From Mesostigma viride (Eukaryota; Streptophyta; Mesostigmatophyceae; Mesostigmatales; Mesostigmataceae), in NCBI GenBank assembly GCA_009746045.1, contig RPFO01000103.1, positions 1,401,121-1,465,120 on the forward strand: DNA of 64,000 nt. The letters run 5' to 3'. Shown here piece after piece: positions 38,001 through 46,969 of the stretch (the stretch's first letter is position 1; each line of letters begins with the position of its first letter). A model generated the notes under the pieces. That model was not told the DNA's origin. It did no database searches and saw only the letters and a list, made by a program, of their open reading frames with translations. The position numbers and the translations under genes were made by a program.

Positions 38001-41000
38001 GAGTTAGAAAGAGCTTCTCGGACTTGGGCGGGATTTGCATCGGGGTTGCGCGCAAGGTAGATAGCGGCCACGCCCGTCTGTGTGAGGGGAATATTTGGTG
38101 CAGGGTGGGATAAGCCACAGACAGGAAGGAGAGCAGGGACAGCAGGATAAAGAGAGTGCATATATGAGACGGATGATACAAGGCACACTCCAGGTGGGGG
38201 GGTGGGGACTGGTGGATAGCGAAAAATGTAAGGAACAGGAAATGTGCTGGAATGAAGACATTTATGATTCATATTCAAGAAAAAGAGATTCTAGCATGCT
38301 ACGTTGGGATGCTGTACAACTCTACCATAGTTGAAATGCACCAATTAAAGCGGCATGATTGTGCAACCAGCCATTCAAACAGTGCTGGCGCTGCAATTAC
38401 TACTAGAAATCTACTACAAGCAATTGGCTAAATGAAGTAGAAATTGTAATTTTGTAGCACTAAGGTGAGATGCCGAGGTGGTTGCAATGGTAGCATCGGT
38501 AGCAATATGCAAGGGAAACATGTTCCCTACCATACGCCACCAAGGGCTAAACAAGATGGCCACCGGGAGCAGGACTTACTATTCAATGGGGATGTGAATT
38601 GAAGAAACGACGTACTGCTGGCAAATCTGGGCAGTCAGGAGGTGAGGTGTAGTTATCGGAACCCGACTTTTGACAGGCCAAAACTTAAAGCCCACCTGAT
38701 ACGGAGCACAATCATGCTGACCATTGCAGGATTTGTTGTTTGGCATAGCAACCATTTTCCCTGTAGGACATCATCTTAAGCTTCTCACAAACTGGACCGC
38801 AGCCCACAACCATTTGCGCAGGGCATAACATCTCTTTCTCAATCTAGCATCCTGTTGCCATAGCATTGCCCACTGGTACAACATTGTTAACGAAGGCTTT
38901 AAAGCCAAGTTACAAACCTTACCACATAGGCTGTCAGCATGGAAAACACTGCTGTTCGTACCAGACGGGCAATCATGACTAAACAACACGAATGTAGCTT
39001 AGCTCTCCCCGTGTGACGAGAACAATTTGAACCCAGGTAACCGCGGGCCACAAAACCAAGAGACTGTTATTATGATGAGACTGTAAGCAGTAAACCACAT
39101 CACTAGAATGAAGGCAACCGTGCTTCTCTGCTCCTAGTTTCTTTGCCATGAGCTGGAAATGGATTTCATGGGCGTTAAAGATGTTATATGGAGAGCAGTA
39201 GGCTAATGTACTTCAAGGCCACGCCCATGGACAATACAAGTTTAGGGGTAAAGTTAACGGAACTGTGCAGAGAGATAGGAGCTCTATACAGGGTAAAGAA
39301 TACTCACCAGGTGGGCCGCAGCCATCGACGTTCCAGAGAAGGTCGCGTTGCTGTTGACCGCCAGGTAGGTGGCCGTCGTGATGTTCTCTCCCGGCGCAGC
39401 GAAGTCGACGCAGTCGGTGCCGTAGTTGGAGAAGGCAGAGAGCGAGAGGACGCTGAAATGGGTTGGAGGCAGCGGGGTGACAAGTCGGGGGCCAATCACA
39501 GCATTGCGGAGCAAGGTGTTACCAAGGAACAAAAAATCATAGCAACTAAGGCGGGATGGGGCTGTGGGAGAGCAAGACAGCAAGGGATGTAAAGCGGGGC
39601 GCAAGAAAGGGCCTGCCAATTCTGGCAAAAGAGCAAGGAGTGAATGCGACAGTATGTATGGGGGGGGAAATCGACTAAAAATGAAAGCAGGGGCAACTGT
39701 TTAAAGCACTCAGGGTGTCCAACTCTTGAAAAAAAGGAATGCCTTATCTAATTGAACCACACCCGCTATCCCAGCAGACTGGCCGCCTCCGCAAATTGGT
39801 ACCAATCACCAAAACACCCATCCATGTACCAATTTACCCAACCATTTACCAACCTCTAGTGGATTAGTTGCCTCACATTAGAAGGACGTGAATGCTGTAA
39901 TCATGCGCCATTTCCAGAACCGTCATGAATATATCCACTTACACAGAAATCAGAAGGTGAAGGCAGCACAAACACTTGTCATGTTGGTTGTCCACAGTTC
40001 ATTGATACATCAGGTTTCCAACATGACAAGCAAATATAATCACTTATGATTGATATGGTTATAAACGGTTGATAAAAGATACTGATGCGAAAAAACGACT
40101 CACTTGTAGTTGATCTGGTTGTCACTAGCAGATGCAACGTTGATCGCCGCCGCACTCTGGCGCGCAAAGCACGCGTCCATGGCCCTGTTACCGGCCGCGG
40201 TCACGACCACAATACCCTCAAGGACCGCAAGTTGGATCTCATCGTCCAGAGCCTTCGAGTACACATCGGGCTGGATCGACAAGTTGATGATCGCGGGGAG
40301 AAGTTTGTTATTCCGTACCCACCGGATGCCAGCAATGACCCACGAGATCGTGCCCACGTTTCTGCAGTCGAGCACACGGACTGCATGCATGTTCACGTTC
40401 TTGGTGACACCAAAGGTCCTCCCGCCGATGACCGCCGCCACCGCGGTTCCATGGCCATGGCAGTCGGTGGTGCGGTTGAATGTGACGAAGTCCATCGCGG
40501 TGGTCGCGGTAACACGGGAGGTGGGCCCCGTCCCGACAACACGGCTGGGACAGGTGGCGGAAATTTTGAGTACAGCGCGCATTGATGGGAAGTTGCAACG
40601 TAGTGGGGATCACGCATTCGCAAGGTTAGACAGGGGCAGGGATGGCTTATCAACTATGGCTACACTTTCTTTTGGTCAAGAGAGTACCTGGCATAACTTC
40701 ATAGCCCTTCGTTTAAATGCATGTCAAAAAGATAAAAACATAGGAATATGAGCTCCCCCCTGTCGATCTGGGCCCCCGCACAGGTCGCATTTACTTCATC
40801 TGAACACTAGTAATCACAAGTAAGAACTGCTTTCAATAACATCCACTACCTTGAATCAAGCGCAGCATTGCCTCATGCTAGAGTCAAACAAAAAAAATAG
40901 CCTGTAAGTCCTACAGTACGGCGGACTGAAAGAAAAGGAAAGGGAGGTGAGGGTTCATTACCCTGGCCCTGCGTGTTGCCACTATGCCATCGCCAGAACA

Positions 41001-41980
41001 AATGCCAACAGATGGACTCAGTCACATGCAAGGCGCTGAAACCTACAAATAACCCTCTAAATCCCAAGCTTGTTTGCAACGTACCGGAACTCGTTGTGGG
41101 TCGTCAGCACGCCGGTATCCAGCACGTAGACATTAACATACTGGTTCGTGTTCGTGTTCAGCCCCGAGAACGCGTCATCATATTGATAGGCATAATTCCT
41201 CAGACCCTGGAAGTTGTCCATACGATCCAGACCCCAAGAGTCAAAGTTAAGAGTCTGAATCGCCGGAGCCGCCCCCGTGACCTCCACGTCCGCAGAGGCG
41301 TAGCGGACATCACCCAGGTACGCCTCCAGCAGGGACTTCAGGTTATTCACAGTCATGCTGATCGCAACCGCACGTGTAGAGGCCCCATTGCCGCCATCAA
41401 CGGCCTCGGCCCCGACGCCAGCATATTGAGGAGACGCGCTCGGGTACCACTGGGCTGGGGTCGCCTCGCCACCCGCGCTCGATGTTGCCGCCTTGGAGGA
41501 CGGCGGCTGGACACCGTACCGGTAGGAGCAGGAACCCGAGAACCGGGTGCCACTGGCTGCCTCCGCGCAGGCAGCCTCAACGGTGGCATCCGTCACGTGG
41601 TCTTCCCACGCTACAATCCAGCTGTTGCCCTCAAGTGAGCCGTAAACGGGGGCCAGGCCATCCCCCAGATAAATCCCCTGAGCAGGGTCTTCTGTGCCCT
41701 GTACCAAGGTGGTGGCAATGGCGCTCGTCAGCACCACCACCAGAAAGATGGCCATGGGATAGGCACCCATCCTCAGCTGGCCGTTAAACAAGGATTTGTA
41801 AGGCTCCGTCCCACCCATGGGAGCCATCGCAGGGAGACTTTCCTCCGGAAAGCCACGTGGCGCTTCAGGCGGCGCTTGAAGGAGCTTGGCTGCAGGCACC
41901 AGCGCGCCAGCACGGCATACATCATCAACAACGCGCCAACGCTTGTGTGTTAACTGATTGAGATAGGCATCCAGACCCAT
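16853..41980 (-). CDS. Giant secreted modular subtilisin-like protease, 27 exons
   Basis: Minus-strand exons in transcript order: 41980-41085, 40544-40104, 39452-39308, 38077-37506, 36527-36223, 35550-35438, 34781-34730, 34056-34036, 33277-33198, 32802-32307, 31732-31686, 31138-30604, 29924-29872, 29240-28679, 28177-28125, 27451-26830, 25913-25867, 25081-24484, 24028-23982, 23509-22915, 22515-22442, 21837-21335, 20784-20635, 20246-19848, 19164-18251, 17852-17432, 17010-16853. All introns are GT-AG (donors mostly GTAAGT, GTACGT, GTGAGT) and phases agree throughout, apart from one extra base in exon 21837-21335. The product is about 2,965 residues: hydrophobic export segment 71-95, S8 protease about 280-515, Calx-beta-like, PPC-like to 841, seven choice-of-anchor-E-like domains to 2285, Pro-rich, Cys-rich, propeller-like, CTDC-like. 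It probably acts at or outside the cell surface; the substrate is unknown. The start could instead be Met71 (41770). Exons rest on my reading of splice sites; no transcript was available. Confidence 0.8.
17432..19164 (-). other. Module: bacterial-type secreted beta-propeller-like domain
   Basis: Exons 19164-18251 and 17852-17432 (about 445 residues). Segments include AMGPSNAITVVKSSF, TTDRWLIMETA, FLRAVDDEIS, SWTVDGG, FWVELRR, AITMDRSNNVVLGYAG and ALDAMDGCTFYMLGPWE. The order DRW - WxELR - SxxMDxxxNxxLGYS - DxxDxCTF is that of a secreted bacterial propeller family (from memory, not a search). The plus-strand paralogue at 672-3124 has the same intron position. Confidence 0.72.
19848..20246 (-). 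other. Cysteine-rich exon of unknown family
   Basis: 399 nt, phase 1 to phase 1. About 132 residues with a dozen or so cysteines (AECIAAADD, TCGVGATSRPCCQC, GCPLDTYLAFMTQC). I do not recognise the fold; it is probably an extracellular, disulphide-bonded domain. Confidence 0.7.
20635..20784 (-). other. Proline-only linker exon
   Basis: 150 nt with acceptor CTCGCAG and donor GTAACT, phase 1 to phase 1. It encodes about 50 residues that are mostly proline (FSPPPPPLRPP ... TRPPPPG). It supplies to cassette 7 the linker that the other cassettes carry in their main exon. Confidence 0.75.
21335..22515 (-). other. Repeat cassette 7: choice-of-anchor-E-like domain with frameshift
   Basis: Short exon 22515-22442 (TCSQVFSSGQTGPYFG, closely like that of cassette 1) and main exon 21837-21335, opening WTRDIVITQFDPACGTL. 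Near 21681-21692 the frame that reads VSATLGAT runs into a stop, while the next frame continues VVISDPFSLFEIF to the end of the domain (ATVAVTYFITAP). The exon is 503 nt where 502 would keep phase. Unlike the others, this exon has no proline linker of its own. Confidence 0.7.
22915..24028 (-). other. Repeat cassette 6: choice-of-anchor-E-like domain
   Basis: Short exon 24028-23982 (ACQFAAAASTPMFDNI) and main exon 23509-22915 with WNITLGVPQFDRACGTL, WDGALDFVGTSGRSG and ATLTLRYTAIP, then an SPPPSPSPPPTVSPPP linker. Confidence 0.75.
24484..25913 (-). other. Repeat cassette 5: choice-of-anchor-E-like domain, divergent
   Basis: Short exon 25913-25867 (FCLSDRNVTLALQEVP) and main exon 25081-24484 with GVDQFNPPCGYLSSIS. 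The central FDG/DFSG motif is lost, and the C-terminal strand is GASLFTRYV. The proline linker follows. This is the most diverged of the repeats, yet its exon phases are unchanged. Confidence 0.65.
26830..28177 (-). other. Repeat cassette 4: choice-of-anchor-E-like domain with longest Pro linker
   Basis: Short exon 28177-28125 (ACLVNASDSTEEF) and main exon 27451-26830 with WFDSFDIPKYRNACGRL, YDGNLDFSGLSGRKGW and ATLSVRYVD. The PSPPPPPRPPPPPRPP-type linker runs about 45 residues. Confidence 0.75.
28679..29924 (-). other. Repeat cassette 3: choice-of-anchor-E-like domain with long Pro linker
   Basis: Short exon 29924-29872 (PCTYTDTYTKIFADDG) and main exon 29240-28679 with VRFNQFNKDCGLLTAV and TAILTINYIFI. 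The DFxGxSG segment is weak (MDGRNSQNVDG). It is followed by about 40 residues of SPPPPPSPPSPP-type linker, a likely site of prolyl hydroxylation and arabinosylation in algae. Confidence 0.72.
30604..31732 (-). other. Repeat cassette 2: choice-of-anchor-E-like domain
   Basis: Short exon 31732-31686 (VCNNEVSASTG) and main exon 31138-30604, opening WQRALLLPQFNPDCGLL, with FDGRIDFANISGKS and ASLTVEYII, then a PSPPQPPAPTAPPAP linker. Same splice phases as the other cassettes. Confidence 0.75.
32307..33277 (-). other. Repeat cassette 1: choice-of-anchor-E-like domain
   Basis: A short exon 33277-33198 (VCSQVIDETTNTIGPF) and a main exon 32802-32307. The main exon opens WTRQVSIPQFDPACGEL and contains YDGFVDFNGPSGDTY and ATLYVTYNI, the three hallmark segments of the bacterial choice-of-anchor E family. 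The linker is minimal (PKPPG). This is the most canonical of the seven repeats. Confidence 0.75.
34036..34056 (-). other. Candidate 21-nt micro-exon
   Basis: CTTCGGCGACCAGTGGACC... is bounded by a GATGCAG acceptor and a GTAAGTTT donor and keeps phase 1 on both sides, adding seven residues between the PPC-like domain and the first repeat. Skipping it also keeps the frame, so it may be optional or spurious. Confidence 0.45.
34730..37600 (-). other. Module: PPC-like (bacterial pre-peptidase C-terminal) domain
   Basis: It spans the end of exon 4 and exons 5-7 (residues about 655-841). Marks are FEDAIPIPSLPF, APDVVYKFTP, VSTCGNETNFDTLLSVYKG, and GTVYYFVVDGVTTTSLGTYR. These match the beta-sandwich PPC domain commonly found after secreted bacterial proteases, where it is usually removed on maturation or binds substrate. 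A cysteine-rich insertion (CTNECILSFQNVCNDG ... TDCQDC) widens the loop before the last strands. A nearer donor at about 36237 would shorten exon 5 by five codons without changing phase. Confidence 0.75.
37506..41980 (-). other. Module: propeptide, S8 subtilisin domain and Calx-beta-like segment
   Basis: Exons 1-4 of the giant gene. A hydrophobic stretch (MAIFLVVVLTSAIATTLV) is followed by an I9-like propeptide (SWIVAWEDHVTDATVEAAC). Catalytic residues, numbered from 41980: Asp288 in NVYVLDTGV, His330 in DCHGHGTAVAAVIGG, oxyanion Asn418 in VTAAGN, and Ser488 in FSGTSMAAAHL. The usual HGTHVAG is HGTAVAA here. The protease ends in TGVAAIYLARNPDANPAQV. Residues about 545-650 (ISVTPRNVIVVEGDTLVLTV) look like the Calx-beta-like repeats of bacterial exoproteins. 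The triad is complete, so activity is expected after propeptide removal. Confidence 0.88.
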
Positions 41981-43163
41981 TGCAGATAGGGGAAGGTTGT
42001 AAGGTCAAATACCTGTGTTCCCACCCCCCCTTGATGAAGATCTCTACTATGATGCTGTTGCACATTGATACAGCTTTCCAGTGCAACCGCTATGGGCATA
42101 ATGCAGCAGCATAAGGCCCAAGGTAGCACAGGGGGGACGCTAGTTCTCACAATATTGAGATCAACTGTCACAAGTCACATCGTGAACACAATCATTGCGA
42201 TCCAGTGATTTCTATCTCACAAACCTATGAAACAGCCCATGCAATGCCCTAAACAAGCTAACCAGCATGAGTTCCAAAAGGATCCTGAATCTGTCGGGCA
42301 TGAACTGCTGTAGTGACTACCGCACTGCATGCCTCTGACTAACAACGGCTTTGCCTGACGTGCTGCAGGATAGAAGAGGTCGGCAGTCTGAGTAACGTCG
42401 ACGCTAAGTGCCGCTGGTGCATTTTAGCAGCGCACCTCCTGTAGAAGGGCATGCAAAACGGCTGCGTGGCGGGTACCGAAGACCGAGTAAAAATGCTGTC
42501 AAATCCGTCTTATCATCCTGTTTCCCGTCAATGCTAATGTGCCGAACTGAGCTTGCGCATGCCTAGTGATATCCGCAAATTAAAGCCGAGAAGCGTACCG
42601 GCTAAACTAGAACGCCATGCTCTCTCGCGTGGCGATGGCGGGCAGCCCACATGCGTGTACGTCCGCCTCGGGCAGCAATGGCTCCGCCGCCGGGTCTTCG
42701 ACGTGAAGTTGCAACCGCACGCGTTACTTGCTATATCACCTGGACTCCTGGAGATTGTACGCGGGCGCTAAACCAACGGCTGCGGAGAGCTTGCGTCCCT
42801 CACGGAGGGAAACACAGCTGGAAAGCGGGGGCGGACACACAGCTGGAAGGCGGGCGTTGAAGGGCGTGGAATATCTCGAAACGGAATTCGAGACAGATTT
42901 TTTAATACCGTGGACAGTATCAATGGAGTCGGGCTCTGACTCCATATTTTTTTCCCCCCGGACCCCTGGATTCCTCGTTGAATCGTCGAAACGATTTGGT
43001 CGACGAGGAAAATGGCGACAGCCTTCGGTGCGATTTTTCCAGTTGTCAGCTCCAAAATGCTCCAAGGTGTCGGGTGCCGGAAATTGAACGGCAGATAGCC
43101 CGGTTGGTGAAAATCCGGGTTGCCCAACAGACATCCCTGGTTCTGGGGTCCGCGTGGACCCAA
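41981..43163. other. 5' flank of the giant gene; no gene recognised
   Basis: I see no reliable core promoter or upstream exon. The region may contain the promoter and 5' UTR of the minus-strand gene. An untranslated or short coding first exon cannot be excluded. Confidence 0.4.
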
Positions 43164-43710
43164 TCGGTAATCTTCCCAATCTGACAGGACCGTCCGGCGG
43201 TTTCGGGCGTGTGATGCATAAGGTCCAGGGAGGGGTCGAACATTACCTCCCTGGCAATTTACATTCTACTCGCCTGTACAAAAAAGTTATTCGCTCATAC
43301 AAAAAATCAGCTGATTCCATTTCGGATTACCCCTGATTATCCTGCTGAATTAATTTTTCCCAGGGAGGGGTCTAGTTTCATGTCACCGTTACTGTATGGA
43401 GCTTCCGTTAATCAGCTCGGTAACCTTCCCAATCTGACAGGACCGTCCGGCGGTTTCGGGCGTGTGATGCATAAGGTCCAGGGAGGGGTCGTCATACAAG
43501 CCGCAATCTTTTTGGCCGAAAGTATCCGGATCTCCACTGCTGAACATTACCTCCCTGGCAATTTCCATTCTATTCGCCTGTACAAAAAAGTTATTCGCTC
43601 ATACAAAAAATCAGCTGATTCCATTTCGGATTACCCCTGATTATCCTGCTGAATTAATTTTTCCCAGGGACGGGTCTAGTTTAATGTCACCGTTATGGAG
43701 CTTCCGTTAA
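43164..43710. repeat. Two-copy tandem repeat (about 254 and 290 bp)
   Basis: Unit 1 is 43164-43417 and unit 2 starts at 43418, both with CGGTAAYCTTCCCAATCTGAC. Unit 2 carries about 51 extra bases after GGGAGGGGTC. Unit 2 is interrupted at its far end by the TTAA element. Confidence 0.85.
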
Positions 43711-45430
43711 CTCGTCGTCTGTCCCAACTCAGTCCTCACAGGAGGACTGAGTTGACAATTTTCAACCGCGTGTAGCGACTAGGTGGGGGGTCCATCCCAA
43801 ATGTTTTGATGTGGATCAGGGGTGTACTAGATGTCATTTTGTTGGCAAAAATACTGCATATGTGAAAACTTGACCCGAACACCTGAAAATTACACGGACG
43901 ATGGGCACCCCTCGCGAATTTGCATTTTTCGGGATAAGAACGAGTGGGAAAAATTCAATCAAATCCTCGTGCATGAAGAAAAAATATAGGCATGTAAACA
44001 ATATAGTTCTTGAAACGTGGAAAAAAACTGGGCTCGATTTGGCCACTGCAACTGCCTGAAACAATTAAAAAACTCTCAGTCCTCAGGAGAGGAATGGGGC
44101 TTTTGCTAACTTTGCTAGCATGTAAGTGCGGTCATACTACACACCACCGTGGCCACCAACCATCCCAACCAACTCATTTCCCTTCAAGCATTACAGGACA
44201 ACACACTTGCATCATCATACTTCAGGTATATCATACCTTATCATGTAGTGAGAGCCTATGCATGCATGTAGGGAATGGGCTTGGATACCCTACCAACAAA
44301 GGGTTATGTTATAAGTGTCAACCACCAATATAATGGGTAGGTTAAGCATATTTCCATTGTTTCTAACAACAATAGATATGGCTATAACTGTTTTGCCTTG
44401 CCATGATGTGGCCAACATAGTTGCTGGCACATGATGGCAGTGGTTTGTCACCAAGACTTTTCACTCACCCGTAAAAGCTTGAATGCACCCTTGACGCGGC
44501 CCGTGGCCTCAAAATCATGCAGTATGAACGTAGCAAAAGAATAACTAACATCTATGAAGGTGTTTAAACCTGCACAGCTCCTAAAACCCTGCACAACTAC
44601 ACTGGGTCAAGGCAAATGCCTGATAACATCATCTGAAAAGGGGGTTTTAGAGAGGGCAGGCAACGGTCAAGAAAGAGCATCAAGACTTGAACCTGACAAC
44701 GCCTCGCAAGCTTAAACTCATGTACGAACATCAAGAAACGAAGAGGCAACGATTATCCGGCTTTACCTGGCACGGCTGGCGTTACCTTGGCCCAGGCGGT
44801 GCCCGCAAAAGTGGCACTTTGCGGCACATAGACCATGACGTGACAGAATGGTCGAAATACTCAAATCTATACTGTCACTCAATTTATTCTAATACAATGC
44901 ATGTTAAAATGTAGAAAGAAACCTATCAGCCATTGAAATTGCGCCGGAAAGCAAGCGCAGTCATCAATTCCGTCGACCTGCCTTATCGCAGTTTTTTCCA
45001 GCAAGAACAGTGCCGACACCGGGTAAATCGCATCCCCGCGAGCTAAAAATGTATTTTTATCATCTTTAGGGCATGTTAAATCTATTTCCTGAGTTTGGAC
45101 AGCTAACTCGTCCGCAAACGTAAACTGCATGCATGGGCGCGAGCCGCCATGGCTAGGTCGTGCATTTCCGGAACTCGCGTTTCACGTGGAAAAGTACCCT
45201 TACCACCTGTACTTTGACCGTACATTTAGCCGCTCATACCAAATCCAAAAAAATCCCAAAAATATGTCCAAGAAAGATCTTTTCACGTAGTATTTGAATA
45301 AATTTTGAGAGAATTTTTTTGTCAAACATTCTGACCGGGGCGAATTTTCTACGAAACCCAAAAACTCGGTCCTCTAGAGAGGACTGAGTTCAACTCAGTC
45401 CTCCGTAGAGGACCAGGGACAGACGACGAG
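43711..45430. mobile_element. TTAA-flanked DNA element (piggyBac-like, non-autonomous)
   Basis: 1,720 bp between TTAA at 43707-43710 and TTAA at 45431-45434. Terminal inverted repeats start CTCGTCGTCTGTCCC and are followed by palindromic AACTCAGTCCTC...GAGGACTGAGTT blocks at both ends. No transposase-like frame is present. The empty site is visible at 43401-43417 in the tandem repeat next door. Confidence 0.8.
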
Positions 45431-45538
45431 TTAATCAGCTCTGAATTCATTGATTGGCTGGAGTCCTTACAGCGGATAAGCGGCGGACTGCGGACGAGCG
45501 AGATGGGCGCGGCGTCGGGAGATTTCAAGAGCGTGAAG

Positions 45539-46337
45539 AGGAGGGGTGACATCTCCAGGCAAAATTTCCTGGATACTAGGGGCCCGTCCCAGGGCCTGAC
45601 TGCTGCGGTAAGCGCCGGCCCCTGAATTGAAATAGGGGCTGGCGAGTAATACGAGGGTCGGCGGCGGTGGCCCCGTATTACTGGCCCCCAATAGCGCAGC
45701 GCTACGTGGCCGAGCTGCGGCACCACGTGGCAAGATGCGGCACCACGTGGCAAGATGGGGCGCCACGTGGCTTGATGAGGCGCCACGTGGCTTGATGAGG
45801 CGCCACGTGGCTTGATGCTGGCATGCCTCTCCGGCGACAGGCAATTTCTGGGCAAGACATATCACAGTACCCTAGTACCATCCGATCTACTTACGTCGCT
45901 ACACTATCTCTGTTGGAGACCGGCGTGGGATTCCAACTAAACTGAACTGAACTGCACTGAACTGGGCAAGACATGTGCAGACTGCATGACAGTAGAGCGC
46001 GGCGCGGCGTGAGGACGGATGCCGACACAGTTTTTTGTGTAGGCATCCGTAGGCCCGTACATAGCTGGCATCCGGGGCATGGCAAGATGGGACGCCACGT
46101 GGCATGATGCGGCATGCCGCGCCTGCTGTACAATATGGGGGCCCGAAATCTAGGGCTGGCGGCTGCATAAAAATTCGGCCCCTGGAATCTCCCCTATAGG
46201 GGCCAAAAGATGGGGGCTAGCTAGAATTGGTGCCGGTAGCTGCACGGGCCCCTAGTATGGAAATAGGGGCCAGACATTCTGGACCGGCGGCTGCAGGATC
46301 CGGCCCCTATTTAGCTTGGCTCAATGTCACCCCTCCT
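45539..46337 (+). mobile_element. hAT-like non-autonomous element 1
   Basis: 799 bp flanked by the 8-bp duplication GCGTGAAG (45531-45538, 46338-46345). The ends are inverted AGGAGGGGTGACAT. Subterminal regions contain repeated CCACGTGGC and GGGGCC motifs. No coding frame was seen. Confidence 0.82.
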
Positions 46338-46793
46338 GCGTGAAGCCTAAGTGTCCGGAAGGCGCAGAGGCATTTCTTGAGATTCCCCGGCCGCACATGG
46401 GCACGGGTACATAAACGAAACAAGGCACATCAAGGAGGGGTGACATTGAGCCAAGCTAAATAGGGGCCGGATCCTGCAGCCGCCGGTCCAGAATATCTGG
46501 CCCCTATTTCCATATTAGGGGCCAGTGCAGCAACCGGCACCAACTGGAGCTGGCCCCCATGTTTTCGGCCCCTATAGGGGAGCGGGGGGCCGACTTTCAT
46601 GCAGCCGTCAGCCCATAGAGTCTGGCCCCCAAATGCTACAGCATGGCGGAATTTGCAAGCAAGGCGGCCGAGTCTGCCCGCACCGCATATTTAGTGTTTT
46701 GTTGCGAACAATTCCTTGGGATTTTAGTTTCAGGCTGCCTATATATTAGCGTATTGTCAGATCGTTACCGAGGAGGGAGCCGCTCATAGTAGC

Positions 46794-46969
46794 ATGTCTG
46801 AACCGCCGGACATTGGACCGGAGGAAGGGCCTGGTCTGCAACGCGGCTGGCCAGACTTGTATTATGACCAAGACAACCGCCGAGCCACTGCAGAATATTC
46901 TTATTTAATTCTGGGTGAGGATGGTCTATCGGTGAAATGCATAGCATGCGGTCATGACAAGCGCTTTTG
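46794..46969 (+). CDS. Small ORF in hAT-like element 2, cut by an insertion
   Basis: 58 codons from ATG 46794, ending KCIACGHDKRF. The CxxC pair followed, across the insertion at 46965, by a CHHFKHH stretch suggests an interrupted zinc-finger-like motif. If the insert and one GC are ignored, the frame stays open to 50791. It could be an element-encoded or captured gene, or chance. Confidence 0.35.
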
